This document shows positions 29,453 through 37,023 of a stretch of DNA of 64,000 nucleotides, in pieces; the first letter of the stretch is position 1, and each line of letters starts with the position of its first letter. The notes beneath the pieces were generated by a model. The model saw only the letters and a list, made by a program, of their open reading frames with translations. It made no database searches and was not told where the DNA came from. This DNA is from Cyclobacteriaceae bacterium (lineage in GTDB: Bacteria > Bacteroidota > Bacteroidia > Cytophagales > Cyclobacteriaceae). The translations under genes and the position numbers were made by a program. The stretch lies in contig JAEUUI010000015.1 of assembly GCA_016786585.1 (NCBI GenBank), positions 232,683-296,682 of the forward strand, in the 5' to 3' direction.

Positions 29453-32242
29453 TTGAAGAAGCTTCTACTCTTAAAGGGCGCTGTTTTGAAAAGATTTTTT
29501 TTTCTGACGGCAGTTATTGTGATGACGGCAGGATGCTTCTCCCCCACGCTGGGGCAGCAAGAGCAACCCTTACTTACGGTGAACCTGAGCCAGGCACCGC
29601 TGAAAGATCTTGTGCAGTCGGTTGAATCACAATCGAAGTATCGCCTGTACTTTCGCGAGTCTGATTTTGAAAACGTATTGTTTACGGTAGCGGCAGACCG
29701 AAAGCCCTTAAGCTTTATTCTTGATGAAGCATTTAAGAACACTTCGTTTCACTATGCGATCGACCCGGAGCTAAATGTGTTTCTCACGAAAGATGTTGTA
29801 ATCACCACGCAGCTCCTGTCGGATATCATTGATGATCCTAATAAGGCGAACGACCGCACGAAACTCTCGGACGATGAAGAGAACAACCGCATTGCTGCGC
29901 TGAATGAACGCAGGGTTTTTACCATCGGGGCGAAAAACTCCGGAAAGCAACGCGCGACATTAAGCGGAACTGTGAAGTCGGTCAATACCGGTGAACCGAT
30001 TGTCGGGGCCGGTGTTACGGTGTTAAATTCTACCGTTGGTACAGCTACCGATGAAACCGGAAAGTATACGCTTGATCTGCCCGTTGGAAGACATCAACTG
30101 ATTATCCGAAGCATCGGTATGAAGCCAACCCAGCGCACGGTGATCTTACAATCGGATGGCAAGCTGAATGTAGAGATGGTTACTGAAAGCGCTAACCTGA
30201 AGGAAGTTGTTGTTACGTCTGACCGGGAATCGCATGTGAAGGGAATTCAAATGGGTGTTGAAAAACTCGACATCCAAACCATCAAGTACATTCCTTCTTC
30301 GTTTGGCGAAGCGGATGTTCTGAAAGCCATGCTTACTGTACCCGGCGTTAAAACGGTTGGTGAAGCCAGCTCGGGCTTCAATGTCCGTGGTGGTGCTACT
30401 GATCAAAACCTGATTCTCTTTAACAATTCAACGATTTATAATCCCTTTCACTTCTTCGGATTCTTTTCATCGTTTAACTCCGAATCGATTAAAAGTGTAG
30501 AGTTGTTTAAGAGTGCTATTCCTGCAAGCTATGGCGGACGACTTTCATCCGTACTTAAAGTTGATGGTCGCCAGGGTGATATGAAGAAAGTTAAAGGTTC
30601 GGCAGGGATTGGTGTGTTAACCAGCCGGCTTAACCTGGAAGGACCGATCTGGAAAGATAAAATTTCCTTCCTCGCAGGCGCACGCACTACCTATTCGAAC
30701 TGGATTTTTGGCGTAGTGCCGGAACGCTCAGGCTTCAGGGGCAGCAAGGCCTCATTCTTCGATGCAAACGCTACCCTTACTGCAAAGCTCAATGAGAAAA
30801 GTACCATCATGGTAAACGGATACATGAGCAACGATGAATCGAACCTGAATACGGATACTACGTATGCCTATCAGAACCGGAACGTATCGGCATCGTGGAC
30901 AAATGAATTCTCTGATAAACTGTACGCTGAGTTTATTACCGCATTTGATCATTACGAGTACGGCAACAAAAGCACTTCCGATCCGCAGTATGCGTATGAA
31001 CTCAAGTTCGGCATCAATCAAACCAAACTGAATGCAAACTTTACGTACGAGCTAACGCCGGCACACACGCTGCAATTCGGAGTTAATTCTATTTATTATT
31101 CCATCAATCGCGGAACGTACAATGCACTAAGCAGTCAGTCGGTTATCCGGCCGGATCGTGTTGAGCCCGAGCACGGATTAGAAAGTGCCATCTTCCTGGA
31201 AGATGAATTCCAGATCACACAAAAGTTATCCGTGAGCGGAGGTCTGCGGTACTCGCTGTTCAACTATCTCGGAGCCCACACGGTTAACAGCTATGCCCCG
31301 GGTGTTCCGCGCACCGAAGAAACGATTGTCGGCACTGCGGATTATGGCAAGAATGAAGTGATCAAAACCTACTCCGGTCCGGAAGTCCGGTTGTCTGCAC
31401 GCTATGCGATAACCGATAACTTCTCTGTAAAAGCCAGCTACAACACACTCCGGCAATACATCCACATGCTGTCGAACACAGTGGCCATCTCTCCTACGGA
31501 TACCTGGAAGCTGAGCGATCCTAACATCAAACCACAATTCAGCCAGCAGTATTCCCTCGGCGTTTACGGAAAGGTGTTTAAAAACTTTGAAACATCTCTT
31601 GAGGTTTACAAGAAAGACATCAAGAACTACCTCGACTATAAGAGTGGTGCTGTGCTGATCATGAATCATCACGTGGAAACAGAAGTGATGACCACCAAAG
31701 GAAATGCTTACGGAGCGGAGTTTATGATCAAGAAGCCAACCGGAAAACTGAATGGCTGGATCAGCTACACCTACTCGCGCATTCTGCTGAAGATGGATGA
31801 TCCGATCGCGGGCGAATCGATCAACCGGGGTAAATACTATCCGGCCAGCTACGACAAACCGCACGACTTCAACCTGACGCTTAACCAGAAGATTACCCGC
31901 AGGCTGAGCTTCTCCTTAAATACATCGTACAGCACCGGGCGGCCGGTAACTATTCCGATTGGTGTGTTCTACTACGGTGGTGCCCCCAAAACACTTTACT
32001 CCGATCGTAACGGATACCGGATTCCGGATTACTTCCGCATGGACTTCGCCGTTAATGTTGAAGGAAGTCACAAGCTGAAGCAGTGGATTCACACTTCGTG
32101 GACGTTCGGACTGTATAACATGACGGCCCGCAAGAACCCGTATTCGGTATACTATACCAGCGAGAAAGGAGTTATTAACGGATACAAGCTGTCGATTTTA
32201 GGAACAGTGATTCCGTACGTCAACTTTAATTTCAAATTCTAG
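29453..32242 (+). CDS. TonB-dependent receptor with N-terminal STN domain
   Basis: The 929-residue protein has an N-terminal hydrophobic signal, an STN-type domain (about residues 40-105, LTVNLSQAPLKDLVQSVESQ), a carboxypeptidase-D-like domain (ATLSGTVKSVNTGEPIVGAG), a plug domain (FNVRGGATDQNLILFNNSTI) and an outer-membrane barrel ending VNFNFKF. STN domains often couple receptors to FecR-type anti-sigma factors, but no fecIR pair lies nearby. The proposed start is TTG; a second TTG at 29486 (before KRFFFLTAVIV) would also give a good signal peptide. It heads an operon with the DUF4249 lipoprotein, a frequent pairing. Substrate unknown. Confidence 0.9.
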   Translation: MKKLLLLKGAVLKRFFFLTAVIVMTAGCFSPTLGQQEQPLLTVNLSQAPLKDLVQSVESQSKYRLYFRESDFENVLFTVAADRKPLSFILDEAFKNTSFHYAIDPELNVFLTKDVVITTQLLSDIIDDPNKANDRTKLSDDEENNRIAALNERRVFTIGAKNSGKQRATLSGTVKSVNTGEPIVGAGVTVLNSTVGTATDETGKYTLDLPVGRHQLIIRSIGMKPTQRTVILQSDGKLNVEMVTESANLKEVVVTSDRESHVKGIQMGVEKLDIQTIKYIPSSFGEADVLKAMLTVPGVKTVGEASSGFNVRGGATDQNLILFNNSTIYNPFHFFGFFSSFNSESIKSVELFKSAIPASYGGRLSSVLKVDGRQGDMKKVKGSAGIGVLTSRLNLEGPIWKDKISFLAGARTTYSNWIFGVVPERSGFRGSKASFFDANATLTAKLNEKSTIMVNGYMSNDESNLNTDTTYAYQNRNVSASWTNEFSDKLYAEFITAFDHYEYGNKSTSDPQYAYELKFGINQTKLNANFTYELTPAHTLQFGVNSIYYSINRGTYNALSSQSVIRPDRVEPEHGLESAIFLEDEFQITQKLSVSGGLRYSLFNYLGAHTVNSYAPGVPRTEETIVGTADYGKNEVIKTYSGPEVRLSARYAITDNFSVKASYNTLRQYIHMLSNTVAISPTDTWKLSDPNIKPQFSQQYSLGVYGKVFKNFETSLEVYKKDIKNYLDYKSGAVLIMNHHVETEVMTTKGNAYGAEFMIKKPTGKLNGWISYTYSRILLKMDDPIAGESINRGKYYPASYDKPHDFNLTLNQKITRRLSFSLNTSYSTGRPVTIPIGVFYYGGAPKTLYSDRNGYRIPDYFRMDFAVNVEGSHKLKQWIHTSWTFGLYNMTARKNPYSVYYTSEKGVINGYKLSILGTVIPYVNFNFKF

Positions 32243-32306
32243 CAAGGCACGCCCTTAAACCTTGCCGGGAGATTGTTTGTTTATCAGCTGAGAACTGTAT
32301 GCCAGT

Positions 32307-33485
32307 ATGGCCATGAAACGAATCATACTTTTTTTAGGGATTGCTGCACTTTTCGGTGCCTGCCGGGAAAGGTTTGAGGCTGAACAGGCTTATAAACTCA
32401 ACAATATCTTAGTTGTTGAAGGGTTTATTAACGTGGGTGACGGCATTACGCGCATTAAACTCTCGCGTGTTACCCCCCTGAACACGGCCAGTACATTTGT
32501 TGCTGAAACCAATGCCGTTGTAACCATTGAAGACGATGACGGGTCAATCTTTCCGTTACAGAACAAAACAAATGGTGTGTATGAGTCAGGAGAACTGAAC
32601 CTTGGCACTGATAAACACTACAGGCTGCGCGTGGAAGCTGACGAGCAGGTATTCGTATCGGAATACACGGAGCCTGTGATCACTCCGCGCATTGACAATG
32701 TTAACTGGACCCGCACGGAAGACAACAACTTGAACATTACGCTGAGCACGCACGATCCGGCAAACGAGACTTTCTATTACAAATGGGAGTACGAGGAAGT
32801 CTGGGAGACCCGTACGGCTTACCGAAGCTCGTGGGCTTATGAGAATGGCGTTGCGCGCATCCGGACTTCCGATGAAATCAAAGCTATGTCGACTTGCTGG
32901 CCGCGAAGAAGAAACAGCGACCTGCTGATGGCAACTTCTTCGGCGCTGGCTACGGATGCGATTACTGATTTTCCGCTGAGGACCTTTCCGGTAACGGACG
33001 TGCGGTTGGGCTTTCGGTACGCCCTCACGGTTACGCAGCGCGCACTGACCGCGGATGAATACGAGTTCCTGCAAGTGATGAAACGTAACACGAACGACCT
33101 CGGGGGCTTCTTCGATTCGCAGCCTTCGCAGCTTATCGGAAACATCCGGTGCGAAACATCAAACGCTCCGGTAGTTGGTTTTATCGGATCGTACTCAAGT
33201 CAGGTCAAGCTATTGATCATCAAACACAGCCAGGTTTCGGACTTTGACTATACGCCCCAATGTCCGCTGGGTATTCTGAATGCTTTCTTCGAAGACCCGC
33301 AATTCACGTTATATCTCGAGAATGCCTTACCTACAATTCCGATTTACGGACCTTTCGTTGATGATGCTGCTCCTATTGTCGGGTTTGAACTTGTACCGAA
33401 TACCTGTGCCGACTGCCGCATTACTTCGGGCACGGCACCCAAGCCGGACTTCTGGGTTGCCGAAGACGGTGGAGAAGTTGAATAA
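32307..33485 (+). CDS. DUF4249 family outer-membrane lipoprotein
   Basis: 392 residues with a lipobox (LFGACRERFEAEQ). The body begins NILVVEGFINVGDGITRIKLSRV, typical of DUF4249, and ends CADCRITSGTAPKPDFW, also typical of the family. DUF4249 genes usually follow a TonB-dependent receptor, as here (64 bp downstream), and the protein is thought to act with the receptor at the cell surface. The Cys-rich tail (NTCADC) may be disulfide-bonded. The initial MAM gives two possible ATG starts three codons apart. Confidence 0.87.
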   Translation: MAMKRIILFLGIAALFGACRERFEAEQAYKLNNILVVEGFINVGDGITRIKLSRVTPLNTASTFVAETNAVVTIEDDDGSIFPLQNKTNGVYESGELNLGTDKHYRLRVEADEQVFVSEYTEPVITPRIDNVNWTRTEDNNLNITLSTHDPANETFYYKWEYEEVWETRTAYRSSWAYENGVARIRTSDEIKAMSTCWPRRRNSDLLMATSSALATDAITDFPLRTFPVTDVRLGFRYALTVTQRALTADEYEFLQVMKRNTNDLGGFFDSQPSQLIGNIRCETSNAPVVGFIGSYSSQVKLLIIKHSQVSDFDYTPQCPLGILNAFFEDPQFTLYLENALPTIPIYGPFVDDAAPIVGFELVPNTCADCRITSGTAPKPDFWVAEDGGEVE

Positions 33486-33500
33486 GAACCTGTTACTGTT

Positions 33501-34121
33501 ATGCGTATGAAAAGACTTTGTGTTGTGCTGACCCTGCTGTTGCTGGTTACGGCAGCAAATGCCCAGGAGGATACCGTTGCCCTCAACGCCATTAAAAAGT
33601 TTCAGCGCGAACTGGATGCAGAATATAAAGACCCAGCTAAAACTCCGCTGGAGAAGAAGGATCTTAAAACGTTTACCGGGCACACATTCTTTCCGATTGA
33701 TTTGAGTTACCGCGTTGAGGCAACGCTTGAGGTTACGGACCGGGAGCCATACTTCAAGATGATGACGTCTAACAACCGCCCGCGTGACTTCCGCCAGTAT
33801 GGAATTCTGGTGTTCACGCTGCAGGGCCGCGAGTTCAGGCTGCCGGTGTATCAATCGCAGCAGTTACTGGGCACGGACGAGTATGCGGATTATCTCTTCT
33901 TCCCGTTTACGGATCTTACGAACGGACATTCAAGCTATAGTGCCGGACGATACATTGATTTCCGGATTCCGAAGAGCGGAAATACACTCACGGTAGACTT
34001 CAACCAGGCGTATAACCCGCTGTGCGCATACAGTAACCGGTTCTCGTGCCCAATTGTGCCGGAGAAGAACAACATGGATATCGAAGTTAAGGCCGGGGTT
34101 GCGTTTACCGGCAAACACTAA
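33501..34121 (+). CDS. DUF1684 domain protein, secreted
   Basis: 206 residues with a signal peptide (MKRLCVVLTLLLLVTAANAQ). The domain shows DUF1684 motifs: a PYFKMMTSNNRPRDFRQYG strand region, then YADYLFFPFTDLTNGHSSY, YIDFRIP and DFNQAYNPLCAYSNRFSCPI near the C-terminus. The function is unknown. It follows the DUF4249 gene by 15 bp, so is likely in the same operon. Confidence 0.85.
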   Translation: MRMKRLCVVLTLLLLVTAANAQEDTVALNAIKKFQRELDAEYKDPAKTPLEKKDLKTFTGHTFFPIDLSYRVEATLEVTDREPYFKMMTSNNRPRDFRQYGILVFTLQGREFRLPVYQSQQLLGTDEYADYLFFPFTDLTNGHSSYSAGRYIDFRIPKSGNTLTVDFNQAYNPLCAYSNRFSCPIVPEKNNMDIEVKAGVAFTGKH

Positions 34122-34122
34122 C

Positions 34123-34572
34123 ATGGAATTGAAGCAGATGCTTTATGATGCCTGCAAGAGGTATCTCGAAGAACGGCTGCAGTCGCTGCTGGCGGCACGC
34201 AACACGCTTCAGCAGGATGCGAATGAAGAAACCAAGAGTTCTGCGGGCGACAAGTATGAAACCGGCCGGGCTATGGCGCACCTGGAGATGGAGAAACTTC
34301 AATCGCAGGTGGCGGATGTAAATCAAATGCTGAGTGATCTCAGCCGCATCAAGCCTGATGACACATCTCCTGTTATCAAACCGGGAAGTTTAGTCTTCAC
34401 TTCGCGTGGAAATTTTTTCATAGCCGTAAATGCCGGTGAGCACCGGCTTCATGGCGAAACTTTTTTTGCTGTTTCGGCGGCTTCGCCTATCGCACAGAAA
34501 ATGCGCGGATTAAAAGCGGGCGAAGAATTTACGCTAAACAATCGCCCGTTCAGCATTACTGCTGTTCAATAG
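34123..34572 (+). CDS. GreA C-terminal-like protein
   Basis: About 149 residues from the ATG at 34123, one base after the preceding stop. The N-terminal half is a helical hairpin (residues 1-80, with EETKSSAGDKYETGRAMAHLE). The C-terminal half has the beta-pattern seen in the FKBP-like tail of GreA-type proteins (GSLVFTSRGNFFIAV ... SPIAQKMRGLKAGEEFTLNN). Relatives in Bacteroidota are often labelled 3-oxoacyl-ACP synthase, for which I see no support. A role at RNA polymerase is possible but unproven. Confidence 0.75.
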   Translation: MELKQMLYDACKRYLEERLQSLLAARNTLQQDANEETKSSAGDKYETGRAMAHLEMEKLQSQVADVNQMLSDLSRIKPDDTSPVIKPGSLVFTSRGNFFIAVNAGEHRLHGETFFAVSAASPIAQKMRGLKAGEEFTLNNRPFSITAVQ

Positions 34573-34707
34573 CCACTAATTGTTCTGTCATTCCACGATC
34601 ACTATGGCTGCTTATCGGCATTAGCGGTTACTGGTTGAGCATTCCTGCATGGTGCACAAACACGCATTAAACTTTGCACGGCATTTACATTCTAACGTGA
34701 AAATAAA

Positions 34708-35487
34708 ATGTACATGTTCAACCAAATTTTAAAAAAAATGAAAACGTTAAAGATAGGTGCGATTGCAATTCTCGGGTTACTGGCGGCTGCCTGTAACGAT
34801 GATGACGACAACAAGAATACAGCAAAGCTTACTTCGCAGGAACAGGCTGAGATGGTAGCTTCATCGATGGGACAATCTGGTTTTGCAGGATCTGCGGAGC
34901 AGTCCGCCGGGTATGCTGATGATGCTACTGCATCCGGCCGCCAGCAGGAATGCGGCTACACCAACGAAGGTGATTTTAACCTGGGTGCTACACTCGGCCA
35001 GATCAGCTTCAGTCTCGACTACACTTATAATGTAGCGCTGAACTGTGACGACAACGAGGAGCCTGAAAGCTTTACCGCAAGCTTCGACTACGATGGCAGT
35101 TACAATGGCCCTCGTTTCGAATCTGACTATTCCGGCAGCGGTGACCTGACGATCACTTCACTCGGCCAGGATGATGATCAGTTCGAACTGAATGGTTCTT
35201 ACGACCGTACCGGAAGCTTTAAGACGAAAGTGGATGGCGAAGTTCAGGAGGAAGGCCAGCACAGCCTTGACATTGATGCGCATGCCGTGATGGTGAGCAA
35301 AGAATCTCACAAGATTACCAGCGGTTCGGCTGATGTGAGCGCGAGCGGTAGCATTGAAGGCCGGGGAAGCTATTCTTTTGACGCTGATGTAACCTTTAAC
35401 AGCAACGGTACTGCAACGATTAAAGTAGCGGGTGATACTTACACCCTTACTTTCTCGAGCAATACGGTAGTAAAAGTGAACGACTAA
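34708..35487 (+). CDS. Acidic, glycine- and serine-rich lipoprotein of unknown function
   Basis: Two in-frame ATGs (34708 and 34738) precede a lipoprotein signal (ILGLLAAAC, then NDDDDNKN, a surface-export type acidic stretch). The mature ~225 residues are beta-rich and polar with alternating motifs (SFTASFDYDGSYNG, ELNGSYDRTGSFKTKV, SASGSIEGRGSYSFDADVTF), suggestive of a beta-sandwich or barrel-like fold. I recognise no family. It is followed by a strong terminator, and 34573-34707 upstream holds nothing I can name. Confidence 0.75.
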   Translation: MYMFNQILKKMKTLKIGAIAILGLLAAACNDDDDNKNTAKLTSQEQAEMVASSMGQSGFAGSAEQSAGYADDATASGRQQECGYTNEGDFNLGATLGQISFSLDYTYNVALNCDDNEEPESFTASFDYDGSYNGPRFESDYSGSGDLTITSLGQDDDQFELNGSYDRTGSFKTKVDGEVQEEGQHSLDIDAHAVMVSKESHKITSGSADVSASGSIEGRGSYSFDADVTFNSNGTATIKVAGDTYTLTFSSNTVVKVND

Positions 35488-35510
35488 TACGCTTGCGTAT
35501 TGGACACCGA

Positions 35511-35540
35511 AAGGCCCGGGTTTCTTCCCGGGCTTTTTTT
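35511..35540 (+). terminator. rho-independent terminator of the lipoprotein gene
   Basis: Stem GCCCGGG / CCCGGGC with a TTTCTT loop, followed by seven T residues, 27 bases after the stop codon. A textbook intrinsic terminator for the plus strand. Confidence 0.9.
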
Positions 35541-35702
35541 ATTTGCAGCCGCACGTATCGGTCTACTGCCTGGCAGCGCGAGACTTTACAGCCGGTTATT
35601 GGCGGACAGATGCGACACTTCCCTCCTGACGGTTGGGTTTGCACAGCTGCGTGATACGGCTTTTGAGAGGTTGAGTGCGGGAGCTGGAGTGGCGGATGCG
35701 AG

Positions 35703-35933
35703 TTTCAACATTTACACCGCGAGTTCTAACATTTACACTGCAAGTTCCAATATTTACACCGTGAGTTCCAACATTCACACCGCGGATTCCAACATTCACA
35801 CCGCGAGTTCTAACATTTACATCGCGAATTCCAACATTTACACCACGGTTTCCAACATTTACACCGCGGATTCCAACATTTACACCACGGGTTCCAACAT
35901 TTACACTGCGAGTTTTAACATTTACACCGCTGG
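35703..35933. repeat. 21-bp minisatellite, 11 tandem units
   Basis: Eleven units of exactly 21 bases, each close to one starting TTCCAACATTTACACC, run without interruption. The unit is a multiple of three, so both strands stay open: plus would read (S)SNIYTA-type heptads, and minus would read GVNVGTR-type heptads, the two frames sharing codon boundaries. Substitutions between units fall in all three codon positions without obvious bias, so coding is not supported on either strand. The remainder of 35541-36084 holds a palindrome and a C-rich hairpin, listed separately, and nothing else I recognise. Confidence 0.9.
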
Positions 35934-35972
35934 TTCCATGCGCAACGCTGCTTACTCCATGGATAACCTTGC

Positions 35973-35988
35973 GTGTTTTATAAAACAC
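35973..35988. repeat. Perfect 16-bp palindrome
   Basis: GTGTTTTATAAAACAC is its own reverse complement. Its left half with flank (GCGTGTTTTA) recurs near 36034. It lies just after the minisatellite; it could be a protein-binding site or part of a terminator. Confidence 0.5.
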
Positions 35989-36059
35989 CATACTATAAAA
36001 TAAAAAAAGAGTGCCCTCACTGAAGAACACCCTGCGTGTTTTAAAAGACCTCCCCCTTG

Positions 36060-36077
36060 CCCCCTCCCCGGAGGGGG
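36060..36077. terminator. C/G-rich hairpin downstream of the Ala-rich gene
   Basis: CCCCCTC and GAGGGGG pair around a CCCG loop, 8 bases past the stop of the minus-strand gene at 36085. There is no T-tract, so it may be a dispersed-repeat hairpin as much as a terminator. Confidence 0.4.
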
Positions 36078-36084
36078 ACATGTG

Positions 36085-36831
36085 TTAGTCACCCAGACGT
36101 TTTGTGAATCTCAACTTACCTACCTGTCTGTACTGGGGGCTTGTTGCTCCGAACAGGGATTTTACATACAGCTTTACCCCTTGGGCAACATCCATCAGGC
36201 CGGTTATTTCTGCGTAGAGCGCTTTGCTCCTGGCGATGCGGGCGTTGCTCAGCGCAGTGGTGGCATTGATCACCGCTGTGTTCTTTGCCCGCAGATCGGT
36301 GAGCAAGGTGTTCAGCGCTGCAACTTTTAAATCAGCTTCGTTGGGAAGGTATTTCGGTTCGGCTGTGAGTGTAGCCACCAACTGCGCGTAGTGATCGACC
36401 ATTTTGTTGTAGCTCTGCTGCGCGACTGACGCAGTTTTTACAAGCTCCGCCCCGGCTGCCAGCGCTTCCGCATCGGGTTGTTCGATGGCTTTTACCCGCT
36501 TGCCCTGGATCTTGTTGTTGACTGATTTTACATCGGCTACCGTTTGTGCAGTTGCTTCTGTTGCGGCAATTGCATTTACGATTTTTGTTGCCAGCGGCCT
36601 GAGTGGCTTGAAAGCAATTTCGCGGGCGTTGGTTGCATTGTCGTACGCGGTTTTTGCAACCTTAACTGCCTGCAGTGCTGCGTTTGCTGCTGCGAGCTGC
36701 GTGTTAAGGGCTGCAAGTTTTAAGGCAGGCTTTGACGGGTTGTACGGTGGACCGTACGCGGTGCAGAAGCTAACGAGGTCTTCGAAGGTCGCTACGTTTT
36801 TAGAGTGACCGGTTTCTGAATTAGATGCCAT
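36085..36831 (-). CDS. Ala-rich helical protein of unknown function
   Basis: 248 residues with no signal peptide. It opens with SETGHSKNVATFEDLVSFC and YGPPYNPSKPALKLAALN, which I recall from other uncharacterised Bacteroidota proteins. It then consists of long Ala/Val/Asn-rich helices with heptad character and ends in a basic segment (YRQVGKLRFTKRL). Two similar halves may exist, each with an xLKxAALNTxL motif (residues ~37 and ~167), suggesting an internal duplication. It lies downstream of the SIR2-STAND gene with a 192-bp gap holding two phased direct repeats, so it probably has its own promoter. Function unknown. Confidence 0.7.
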   Translation of the reverse strand: MASNSETGHSKNVATFEDLVSFCTAYGPPYNPSKPALKLAALNTQLAAANAALQAVKVAKTAYDNATNAREIAFKPLRPLATKIVNAIAATEATAQTVADVKSVNNKIQGKRVKAIEQPDAEALAAGAELVKTASVAQQSYNKMVDHYAQLVATLTAEPKYLPNEADLKVAALNTLLTDLRAKNTAVINATTALSNARIARSKALYAEITGLMDVAQGVKLYVKSLFGATSPQYRQVGKLRFTKRLGD

Positions 36832-36936
36832 ACTTTAATCTGGTTAAATGGTTTTTTCTTTCCACTTACGCAGACAGTATGCCGGGACATTTATGTTTGA
36901 ATTGAGATTGTTTTAGAGGTTGCTATGGGAGGAATT

Positions 36937-36974
36937 ACGAGATGTCGTGAACGAGACTACGATATGTCGTAAAC
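36937..36974. promoter_or_regulatory. Two 16-bp direct repeats spaced by 22 bp
   Basis: ACGAGATGTCGTGAAC (36937-36952) and ACGATATGTCGTAAAC (36959-36974) match at 14 of 16 positions with starts 22 bp apart, about two helical turns. Each contains the half-palindromic core ACGA-N4-TCGT. They lie 106-143 bp upstream of the minus-strand gene that starts at 36831. This pattern suits a regulator that binds side by side on one DNA face. Confidence 0.5.
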
Positions 36975-37023
36975 ACCCAATTAGCAAATGAACCCTACTA
37001 GAAATCAATTCCGCCCTAACGAA

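Noticed and set aside
29350..29742. N-terminal extension of the four-helix membrane protein (28870-29349)
   Set aside because: The extra ~130 residues run antisense into the TonB receptor gene and lack any membrane or domain character; a better ATG is at 29349.
35500..36081. Open frames of ~165 residues on both strands across the minisatellite
   Set aside because: They are open only because the repeat unit is a multiple of three. Flanks lack start context, and unit substitutions show no codon-position bias on either strand.
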